NCBI GenBank assembly: GCA_039961675.1
Contig: JABRWC010000049.1
Location: forward strand, 1 to 15,875
Direction: 5' to 3'
Length of the DNA stretch: 15,875 bases
From: JABRWC01 sp039961675
Lineage (GTDB): Bacteria > Planctomycetota > Phycisphaerae > UBA1845 > Fen-1342
Part shown: in pieces, positions 1 through 5,715 of the stretch
How positions within the stretch are numbered: the first letter of the stretch is position 1
How the letters are laid out: every line of letters starts with the position of its first letter
The notes under the pieces: model-generated
Database searches by the model: none
What the model was told of the DNA's origin: nothing
Seen by the model: the letters and a program-made list of their open reading frames with translations, nothing else
Translations under genes and position numbers: made by a program

Positions 1-19
1 CTATACTGTGCTCTGAATA

Positions 20-125
20 ATAACTGTCCGTTGCATTAGTGCGGGAGCGCACAACAAATGGCCTCCAAGACCGGCCCGGAGGCCGGTCCCCCAACGGGCG
101 GACAGTTTTTTCAACGGGCTGCTAA
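20..125. repeat. Palindromic repeat element, copy 1 (about 106 bp)
   Basis: The element is bounded by imperfect 14-bp terminal inverted repeats (20-33 against 112-125, 10 of 14 matching). The left end carries CTGTCCGTTG and the right end CAACGGGCTGCTAA. Inside, AACTGTCCG at 22-30 is the perfect complement of CGGACAGTT at 99-107. That 9-bp stem encloses two hairpins: 39-43 with 48-52, and the perfect 8-bp GACCGGCC (69-76) with GGCCGGTC (81-88) around a CGGA loop. A run of six T follows at 106-111. A second element with matching ends and nearly the same length lies at 4366-4470. It could be a non-autonomous mobile element, a REP-like repeat or a structured RNA; no coding potential is seen. Confidence 0.5.
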
Positions 126-368
126 GCGTCGCCGGCCGCGATTGCCGGTTCGAAGATCTGGCCGGTGCTCGCCGGACCGGGAGAAGCCGTCGTTCGGGCC
201 TCCACGTCCGGAGCACGTCCCCAGGCGGACGGACCGGCGGCGGCGATTGCCACGACGATTGCGACTCGCAATCGCTCGCCGCAATTCAGCTTACCGAAAT
301 GGGGGGGTAAAAGGTCATCTGTAGCTCCTTCTGAAAAGGATGGAACGGCGTAAGCCCGCTGTCGCCGG

Positions 369-500
369 CCCAGCGTCTGCTTGGACGAGATGCGCTGGGG
401 CGCCAAACAAGTCGGGCGCCAGGGTCGGCCGGATCGATGGGGACGTCCCAAGTGCAGAGCGCGATTGGCCGCGCGCGTGCGCACGCGCAGTCCACGCACT
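369..500. repeat. Cluster of inverted repeats, possible structured RNA or decayed element
   Basis: Several perfect palindromes follow each other: CCCAGCG (369-375) with CGCTGGG (393-399), GGCGCC at 399-404 and again at 415-420, GGGACGTCCC at 440-449, and the 16-bp palindrome GCGCGTGCGCACGCGC at 473-488. The last is enclosed by AGTGC (451-455) and GCACT (496-500). GC-rich DNA gives short palindromes by chance, but a 16-bp perfect one and this density are more than usual. No function is assigned. Confidence 0.3.
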
Positions 501-695
501 GAAATAGGGCCGATTCACTTTGGTTACGCTAAGCACTGAGAGATACAGGACCTGCGCACCTGGACCGCCAAAGGCGAGCCACGACCGCGATGACCGGTTT
601 CGTCGCACGAGATTCCCCCCGTGGCGGGCGACCCGTTCGAGCCTCCCGCCCCGGCGCCGCACGGCGTTGCACCGCGCGACGATAGGAGATTAATT

Positions 696-779
696 ATGCT
701 ACACGTTTCACGTCGAGGCACGTTTTTTTCGGGCAATGTGACGCCGATTGTGTTCGGGGGTGACGCGCGCCAGGCGTAG
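696..779 (+). CDS. Doubtful 27-residue open frame with a good ribosome binding site
   Basis: ATG at 696 lies 6-8 bases after a clear GGAG (684-687, within TAGGAGAT), in an AT-rich patch inside a GC-rich region. The frame runs 27 codons to TAG and reads MLHVSRRGTFFSGNV then TPIVFGGDARQA. I recognise no family. Its codon use is unlike that of the neighbouring genes, with several T- and A-ending codons and TTT TTT. It may be a leader peptide, a real small protein or the remnant of a longer gene. The next real gene starts 267 bases downstream, so a leader role is not obvious. It is listed because of the ribosome binding site, not because of homology. Confidence 0.15.
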   Translation: MLHVSRRGTFFSGNVTPIVFGGDARQA

Positions 780-1046
780 CGCTCATTTCTGCCCAGCGCG
801 CCTTGAAATGGAATTAAACCGGTCCGGTATCCAGAATTCGCCTCCCCAGTGAACGGTTCGTGGAGCTGATCAACCTGCGGGTGCCGAAATCTCACGAGCC
901 GGTGCACTTGCACGGTGCGCCGGCGGAGTAGACGGAAGTCAGCCGCCGCACGGGTGTGAGCCACCCCGGGCCAGGTGTCCAACCCTCTGTTGGCCCCATC
1001 CGGCGCGTTGCGGGTGTCGGCGCCGGCAGCCGAGTAGAATTCGCGC

Positions 1047-1856
1047 GTGGACCCGAAGCGCAGACAGCTCGACGACCTGATGTGCCGCGCGCGGGACGCA
1101 TTGGAGTGCGCCGCGCCGCTGGCTCCCGCCAAGCGCGACGTGGCGGCCTGCCTTGGCGGGAACGAGCGTCGCGAGGACGGAATCCCTTTCTGGGAGGTCG
1201 AGACGTTCGCGGCTGACATCCCATGCCCGCCGCCCGATTCCGACTCGCTTCCGCCAGACCGCCGGGCCCCACCGCGCGGCATGGCCGCGCTCGACACCCA
1301 ACGGGCGATGGTCATCGACATCGAGACCGGGGGTTTCGCGGGCACGCCGGTTTTTCTGATCGGCGTGGTGGAGCTCGGCCGTCGGCCTTTGCGCGTGCGA
1401 CAGTGGCTGGCGCGCGACTACCCGGAGGAGAAGGCGATCCTGCGGCGGTTCGCGGCAGCCGCGGAGGAGCGCGACCACTGGGTCACGTTCAACGGGCGTT
1501 CGTTCGACGGGCCGTTTCTCCAGGACCGTTGCGTGCTTCACCAGGTGCCGTTGGCCGCGCCGGCGGTGCACGTGGACGTGCTGCACGCGGCGCGGCGCGC
1601 GTGGCGGGGCGTCGTGCCGGACTTCCGACTTCGGACGCTGGAGCAGCACATGCTGGGGCGCGAGCGGATTGGGGACGTCCCCGGGGCCGACATTCCGGAC
1701 CTGTTTCACCACTTCGTGCGGACGGGGAACGCCGCGCCGCTGGCGCCCGTGCTGGAGCACAACCGGCTCGACCTGCTGGCGACGGTCGAGCTTTTCGGCC
1801 GAATCTCCACGGCTGCCGCGGGTGCGTTTCGAAGCGGTCCTGTTATGATGGATTAG
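1047..1856 (+). CDS. YprB-type RNase H-fold (DEDD exonuclease-like) domain protein
   Basis: Predicted 269-residue cytoplasmic nuclease of the YprB ribonuclease-H-like family (the RNase_H_2 type). The N-terminal 85 residues are charged and Pro-rich with no recognisable domain. The nuclease fold begins at about residue 88 with VIDIETGGF, giving the first acidic pair D91 and E93. Then come FNGRSFD (148-154, N149 and D154), HVDVLHAARRAWR (175-187), RLRTLEQHMLGRER (194-207), a GDVPGADIP segment (209-217) and the C-terminal H238-N239-x-x-D242 motif. This order matches the family and the two-metal exonuclease residues. In Firmicutes YprB a helical repeat follows the domain; here the protein ends soon after it. 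The GTG start gives the longest frame, and no strong ribosome binding site supports it. The ATG at residue 88 would cut into the domain edge. The gene is isolated, 174 bp before the peptidase. Substrate (DNA or RNA) is unknown. Confidence 0.8.
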   Translation: MDPKRRQLDDLMCRARDALECAAPLAPAKRDVAACLGGNERREDGIPFWEVETFAADIPCPPPDSDSLPPDRRAPPRGMAALDTQRAMVIDIETGGFAGTPVFLIGVVELGRRPLRVRQWLARDYPEEKAILRRFAAAAEERDHWVTFNGRSFDGPFLQDRCVLHQVPLAAPAVHVDVLHAARRAWRGVVPDFRLRTLEQHMLGRERIGDVPGADIPDLFHHFVRTGNAAPLAPVLEHNRLDLLATVELFGRISTAAAGAFRSGPVMMD

Positions 1857-2030
1857 CGGGCCGTTGGACCACGTGCGCGGCTTGCAGCGAGGGCCGATTC
1901 TGAAACCGCATCCGAAACGCGAATGCCGCCGCGCACGCGGAGCGCTCTCGGCGCCGAGGGCGTCGGCCGCGTCTGGGAGTTGGCAATCACCCCTTCTCGG
2001 CAGGCGCCCGCCGAACTCGTGGAATTGCTC

Positions 2031-3932
2031 ATGAAGCTCTGGGTTCGCCCGCTGGTGCTGGTTGGGATTTACTGCGCCTCCTCGGTCGCGAGCGGCGCCA
2101 CCGCGGCCAGTTCGTCGGCTGCGATGCTGTTCTCGCCCGACACGTACCTCGAGCACGTCCGCTACCTGTCCGACGACTCGCTGGGGGGAAGGCTGGCCGG
2201 CAGCGAAGGCGGCGGGAGCGCGACGGATTACGTGGCGGAGCAGTTTCGCGAATTGGGACTGAAGCCCGCCGGCGTAGCCGGGACGTTCTTTCAGCCGTTC
2301 GAGGTCCGCGCGCTCAAGAACCTGGACCGCGATGCCGCTTCCTTCTTCGTTCCGGGCCTGGCTCACGAGCCGCGGCTGGGCGAGGACTGGACGCCGATGC
2401 CGTTCACGCAGGCCGGGGACGCGGAAGGCCCGCTGGCGTTCGCAGGCTACTGCATCGAGGCGGCCGATTTCGGCTACGACGACTTCGACGGGTTCGACGC
2501 CGACGGCAAGGTGCTGCTCGCATTGCGCGGCGAACCGACCGCCGCCGACCCGCAGGCGAGGTTCGGCGGCGAGAGTCCCTCGTCGCACGCGCTGTTCGCG
2601 ACCAAAGCGCGCGTGGCGGCCTCGCACGGCGCTCGAGCGCTGCTGATCGTCAACGACAGCGAGCGCGGACAGCCGGACGAGTTGTTCCTCTGGCGCGACG
2701 CGGAGTCGCGCACGACGTACGACCTGCCGATGCTGCACGTTTCGCGCGTCCTGGCGGACATGCTGCTCAGCGCGGCCGGCGAGCCGAGCATCGCCGAACT
2801 GGAAGAGCAGATCGAGCGGGCCTGTGCGCCGCGTTCGCGTGATCTCGATCCGCTCGCGGCGCGGATCGCCACGGGCGTTACCCACCCGCAGGGGCGGAAC
2901 GTCGTGGCGCTGCTTCCCGGTGACGGGACGAGCGACGAGCTGCTGATCGTCGGTGCGCACCACGACCACGTGGGGACCGTGCCGCGAATGTTCCGTTCCG
3001 ACGCCGAGGCGGAAATCCACAACGGCGCCGACGACAACGCCTCCGGCACGGCCGGCGTGATCGAGATGGCCCGGGCGCTCGCCTGCGGCCCGACGCTGCG
3101 GCGCAGCGTGCTGTTCATGACGTTCGACGCGGAAGAACTGGGGCTGATCGGAAGCCATCGCTTCGTGGACAGCCCGACGGTGGACCTCTCGAAGGCGGTC
3201 GCGATGGTGAACTTTGACATGATCGGCCGCGCGGACAACGGAAACCTGACGATCTTCGGCGTGCCGACCGGTGACAGCTTCCGTGACGTTCTCAACGCCG
3301 CCGCGGAGCAGACCGGGCTGGAGTTCGAGGCGCCGCAGACGGCCGGGATGCTGTTTCGCCAGAGCGACCACGCCTCGTTTTACGACGCGGACATCCCGGT
3401 GCTGTTCGCCTGCACCATGCTGCATCCGCAGTATCACCAGCCGGAGGACGACTGGGAGCTGGTGGATTCGGAAGGGGCGGTGCAGATCGTCGAGACGATG
3501 ACGAACGTGGTGTCCTCACTGGCCAATGCGAGCGATCCGCCCGCGTTCGTGAAATTCGCCCCGGAAGCTGAGGTGCGGCGGCGCGGTCGTTCGGCGGATG
3601 CCGGGGCGAGCGACGCCGCGGAGGCGACGCCATCAGGAATGCCGCGCGTCCGGTTGGGGATCATGCCGAGCTACGAGGACCGGGGTCCGGGCGTGCTGGT
3701 GGATTCGGTGGTCGAGGGGACGCCGGCCGCCCGGGCCGGCCTCCGCGCCGGCGACCGGATCGTGAAGCTCAACGGGGCGGCGATCTCGGACATGTACGGC
3801 TACATGAACGCGCTCAAGGACGTGAAGCCCGGCGACCAGGCCGAGGTTACGGTATCGCGCGGGAGCGACACGCTGACGGTCACGGCCGCGTTTCCGGCGC
3901 CAGAGAGCGCGCCGGCCGCGTCCGAGCCGTAG
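2031..3932 (+). CDS. Secreted M28 family zinc peptidase with PA-like insert and C-terminal PDZ domain
   Basis: Predicted 633-residue exported aminopeptidase-type metallopeptidase. I chose ATG 2031 because it begins directly with a signal peptide (MKLWVRPLVLVG..., likely cut near residues 22-26). The frame stays open to 1923, but that extension looks non-coding. After a mature N-terminal helix (YLEHVRYLSDDSLGGRLAGS, 39-58) there is a PA-like insert at about 120-255. The catalytic half carries every M28 signature: GAHHDHVG (H310 and D312), NGADDNASG (D334/D335), FDAEELG with catalytic E368 and metal ligand E369, VNFDMIGR (D396) and QYHQPED (H469). A low-complexity linker (about 510-537) leads to a PDZ domain (540-622) with GTPAARAGLRAGDRIVKLNG. 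Family knowledge suggests co-catalytic zinc and release of N-terminal residues. The PDZ probably binds partners or substrate termini in the periplasm. Its true substrate is unknown. Confidence 0.93.
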   Translation: MKLWVRPLVLVGIYCASSVASGATAASSSAAMLFSPDTYLEHVRYLSDDSLGGRLAGSEGGGSATDYVAEQFRELGLKPAGVAGTFFQPFEVRALKNLDRDAASFFVPGLAHEPRLGEDWTPMPFTQAGDAEGPLAFAGYCIEAADFGYDDFDGFDADGKVLLALRGEPTAADPQARFGGESPSSHALFATKARVAASHGARALLIVNDSERGQPDELFLWRDAESRTTYDLPMLHVSRVLADMLLSAAGEPSIAELEEQIERACAPRSRDLDPLAARIATGVTHPQGRNVVALLPGDGTSDELLIVGAHHDHVGTVPRMFRSDAEAEIHNGADDNASGTAGVIEMARALACGPTLRRSVLFMTFDAEELGLIGSHRFVDSPTVDLSKAVAMVNFDMIGRADNGNLTIFGVPTGDSFRDVLNAAAEQTGLEFEAPQTAGMLFRQSDHASFYDADIPVLFACTMLHPQYHQPEDDWELVDSEGAVQIVETMTNVVSSLANASDPPAFVKFAPEAEVRRRGRSADAGASDAAEATPSGMPRVRLGIMPSYEDRGPGVLVDSVVEGTPAARAGLRAGDRIVKLNGAAISDMYGYMNALKDVKPGDQAEVTVSRGSDTLTVTAAFPAPESAPAASEP

Positions 3933-3981
3933 CGGTCGCGGTGCAGGCGCGATTGGACGCAAGCACGCGGCCCCGCGGCTG

Positions 3982-4028
3982 CCATGGCGGGAGCCATGGG
4001 CTACGCGCTCCCCTGGCTGGAGCCGTAG
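3982..4028 (+). terminator. Two consecutive hairpins downstream of the peptidase gene
   Basis: CCATGGC (3982-3988) pairs perfectly with GCCATGG (3993-3999) around a GGGA loop. Immediately after it, CTACG (4001-4005) plus GCTCC (4007-4011) pair with GGAGC (4019-4023) plus CGTAG (4024-4028), a 10-bp stem with one bulged base (4006) and a 7-base loop. They begin 50 bp after the stop at 3932. No T-run follows, so a termination role is inferred. The second hairpin is also unit 1 of the tandem repeat. Confidence 0.35.
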
Positions 4029-4058
4029 TCTACGTGCTCCCCTGGCTGGAGCCATGGG
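3985..4058. repeat. 29-bp tandem repeat, about 2.5 units
   Basis: Two adjacent 29-bp units (4001-4029 and 4030-4058) differ at four positions and share the 18-bp core GCTCCCCTGGCTGGAGCC. A partial upstream unit at 3985-4000 (TGGCGGGAGCCATGGG) matches the end of unit 2 with one mismatch. The period of 29 is not a multiple of three and the array lies outside any gene. Unit 1 can fold into a 10-bp hairpin, while unit 2 has lost the outer pairing. Confidence 0.75.
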
Positions 4059-4365
4059 ATACGTTGGGCCACGTTCGGTCGGCGAAACGCGAGCCGGTCG
4101 CGTTGTGCCTGGTGAGCCGTGCAAGAAGTGAAGCCATCTCAGCGAGTTTACCAGTCGGGGTAAGATCGCTCACATCTTGAGCGGTTTGCACCTCCGTCAC
4201 AGGCCACATCGCAACCCGCGCCGTGCGGCGCCGCGTCGCTTGCAAACCGGGACATTCTGCGTGAGCATGCGCCGCGAGGCGCGGCTGGAGCGCGGAGCGC
4301 ATGTCTGGCAGCGGCGAAGCGGCAGCGCCGTGGTTTCGGCGCGCTGCTGCATTGGATCGACGCGG

Positions 4366-4470
4366 CTGACAGTCCGTTGAAAGAGGCGCGCCGACGGGTG
4401 TAACACTGAGGGCTCACGAGAAAGACGCGGGTTGAAAACCCGCGCCACGAGTGGTCCAACGGGCTGCTAG
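4366..4470. repeat. Palindromic repeat element, copy 2 (about 105 bp)
   Basis: The left end (4366-4379) contains CAGTCCGTTG and the right end (4457-4470) is CAACGGGCTGCTAG. As terminal inverted repeats they match at 11 of 14 positions. The right end is identical over 13 bp (CAACGGGCTGCTA) to that of the element at 20-125, and the two elements are 105 and 106 bp long. Internally it has a perfect 8-bp hairpin, CGCGGGTT (4426-4433) and AACCCGCG (4437-4444) with a GAA loop, and the palindrome GGCGCGCC (4385-4392). The interiors of the two copies are not alike in sequence, only in layout. No coding potential is seen. Confidence 0.5.
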
Positions 4471-4590
4471 TGTTCTCTCTCTCAGGAATTCAAGGCATGA
4501 TTCCGGGGGCGGGAAATCACTGGTTCGCCCCGCAATGCAGAGCGTTGCGCTCACGAACTTTTAGGACGAATTTGTGAGCCAGGACACTAG
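4467..4590. mobile_element. MITE-like 124-bp element with imperfect terminal inverted repeats
   Basis: The element starts with CTAGTGTTCTCTCTCTCA (from 4467) and ends at 4590 with a segment whose reverse complement is CTAGTGTCCTGGCTCACA. The first seven bases match exactly and about two thirds of the first 24 match. Both ends carry CTAG, which could be a palindromic target or part of the repeat. An inner imperfect hairpin, CTCACGAA at 4550-4557 against TTTGTGAG at 4571-4578, lies near the right end. No transposase is present. The left CTAG is shared with the end of the element at 4366-4470, suggesting insertion into or beside it. Confidence 0.4.
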
Positions 4591-4699
4591 ACCGCCCTCG
4601 ACCGAGGTTCGTCAATGCAACGGGCGAGGGGCCGATGTCGCGCGGCGAGAGACCGCCCCACGAGCGATGCTCGCGGGGGGAGCGCGAACGCCCGAATCC

Positions 4700-4703
4700 G
4701 GAG
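4700..4703 (+). promoter_or_regulatory. Ribosome binding site that sets the isomerase start
   Basis: GGAG lies seven bases before GTG 4711. This spacing, together with the Tat signal that begins exactly at that GTG, supports it over the in-frame ATG at 4615, which would add 32 Arg-rich residues. Confidence 0.6.
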
Positions 4704-4710
4704 ACCCAGC

Positions 4711-5625
4711 GTGAATCGAAGGCACTTCCTGGCCACGGGGATCGCGGCGGGGGCGGCCGCCGCAATCGGCGCGCCGCATGCACACGCTGAACCGCCGAGA
4801 GCGTCCGGCAAATTCAAGCTCCGCTACGCGCCGCACTTCGGGATGTTCAAGCACCACGCCGGCGAAGATCCGATGGACGAGCTGAGGTTCATCGCCGACG
4901 AGGGTTTCACCGCGCTGGAAGACAACGGCATGGCGGGTCGGCCCGTCGCAGAGCAGGAGCGGATCGCGGCTGAGATGTCGCGTCTGGGCCTGGCGATGGG
5001 CGTTTTCGTGGTGAACATGGGGACGGCGTGGGGCCCGACACTGGCCACCGGCAAGGCCGAGGAGCGCGACAGGTTTCTATCCGAGTGCCGGGCGGCCGTG
5101 GACGTGGCCAAGCGCGCGAACGCGCGCTGGATGACGGTCGTTCCAGGGACGCTCGACTCGCGCCTGGAGCTGGACTACCAGAACGCGAACGTGATTGAGG
5201 CGTTGCGGCGGGCGGCGGAGATCTTCGAGCCGCACGGCCTGACGATGGTGCTTGAGCCGCTCAACCACCGCCGCGACCACCCCGGGCTGTTTTTGACGAA
5301 GATTTCGCAGGCATACCTGATCTGCAAGGCGGTCGCCAGCCCGGCGTGCAAGATCCTGTTCGACCTGTATCACCAGCAGGTTACCGAGGGGAACCTGATT
5401 CCGAACATCGAGCTGGCGTGGGACGAGATCGGCTACTTTCAGGTCGGTGACAACCCGGGGCGCTGCGAGCCTGGCACCGGCGAGGTCAACTTCCGCGGCG
5501 TTTTCAAGCGCATTCACGCGCGCGGGTTCCAGGGCATCATCGGCATGGAGCACGGGAACGCGACGCCCGGCAAGGAAGGCGAGCGGGCGGTGATCGATGC
5601 GTATCGTGCGGCGGATGAGTTCTAG
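4711..5625 (+). CDS. Tat-exported hydroxypyruvate isomerase-like TIM-barrel protein
   Basis: Predicted 304-residue sugar isomerase/epimerase of the xylose isomerase-like TIM-barrel superfamily, closest in character to hydroxypyruvate isomerase (Hyi). The start is GTG, giving MNRRHFLATG, a twin-arginine signal (R3-R4) with an Ala/Gly-rich core and a likely cut after AHA near residue 26. Barrel and metal-site motifs are MVLEPLNHR (179-187, E182), FDLYHQQ (217-223, D218), GRCEPGTGEVNF (250-261) and GMEHG (278-282, E280). These correspond to the paired glutamates of Hyi-type enzymes, which isomerise or epimerise a small keto or aldo sugar using a divalent metal. Cytosolic Hyi has about 260 residues, so the extra length is mostly the signal. 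The gene lies 90 bp before a Tat-exported oxidoreductase, suggesting a joint extracytoplasmic sugar pathway. The substrate is not known; hydroxypyruvate is not implied by export. Confidence 0.88.
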   Translation: MNRRHFLATGIAAGAAAAIGAPHAHAEPPRASGKFKLRYAPHFGMFKHHAGEDPMDELRFIADEGFTALEDNGMAGRPVAEQERIAAEMSRLGLAMGVFVVNMGTAWGPTLATGKAEERDRFLSECRAAVDVAKRANARWMTVVPGTLDSRLELDYQNANVIEALRRAAEIFEPHGLTMVLEPLNHRRDHPGLFLTKISQAYLICKAVASPACKILFDLYHQQVTEGNLIPNIELAWDEIGYFQVGDNPGRCEPGTGEVNFRGVFKRIHARGFQGIIGMEHGNATPGKEGERAVIDAYRAADEF

Positions 5626-5701
5626 CCCGAGCGCTCGCGCGGACATACCGGGCCCCAGGAAAGAACAGATCGGCGTTTCCAGCCGGACGCCGGCATTCCC
5701 A

Positions 5702-5707
5702 AAGGAG
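5702..5707 (+). promoter_or_regulatory. Strong ribosome binding site for the oxidoreductase gene
   Basis: AAGGAG ends eight bases before ATG 5716, the best ribosome binding site in the window. It fixes the start at the Tat signal. No terminator is seen in the 90-bp gap behind the isomerase gene, only a 10-bp palindrome (5628-5637) and a small stem (5671-5676 with 5687-5692), so co-transcription is likely. Confidence 0.7.
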
Positions 5708-5715
5708 AAATTTCC

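Larger units (their letters stand above)
126..1046. other. Long gene-free stretch upstream of the YprB-like nuclease
   Basis: No frame here has recognisable protein homology. The open frames on both strands are low-complexity, Arg/Pro/Ala-rich and mutually overlapping, as expected by chance at this GC content. What can be seen is a cluster of inverted repeats at 369-500, a 27-codon frame with a good ribosome binding site at 696-779, and an open frame without a start codon (818-931) whose end reads FVELINLRVPKSHEPVHLHG before a TAG. AT-rich patches around 526-545 and 690-730 contrast with the surroundings. It may be decayed coding or mobile DNA. No clear promoter for the downstream gene was identified. 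Confidence 0.4.
3933..4710. other. Repeat-filled intergenic region between peptidase and isomerase genes
   Basis: No gene is supported here. The small open frames are short, overlap on both strands and lack homology. The region carries hairpins and a tandem repeat at 3982-4058, a second copy of the terminal-inverted-repeat element at 4366-4470 and a MITE-like element at 4467-4590. Between them, 4067-4365 shows nothing I can name. The stretch 4591-4699 should contain the promoter of the isomerase/oxidoreductase pair, but no convincing -35/-10 pair was identified. Confidence 0.6.

Noticed and set aside
1923..2030. N-terminal extension of the M28 peptidase
   Set aside because: The 36 extra residues would precede an evident signal peptide beginning at ATG 2031.
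939..3437. Long minus-strand open frame (832 codons) opposite the nuclease and peptidase genes
   Set aside because: It is antisense to genes with clear family motifs, is Arg/His/Val-rich without domain character, and results from GC-rich codon bias.
3985..4058. Tandem repeat considered as a CRISPR remnant
   Set aside because: Units are directly adjacent with no spacers, imperfect, and no cas gene is near.
4001..4590. Repeat region considered as part of a complete insertion sequence
   Set aside because: No transposase-like frame or DDE motif was seen on either strand, so only non-autonomous elements are supported.
4615..4710. N-terminal extension of the Tat-exported isomerase from ATG 4615
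   Set aside because: The 32 extra residues are Arg-rich and would bury the twin-arginine signal; GTG 4711 has a good ribosome binding site.
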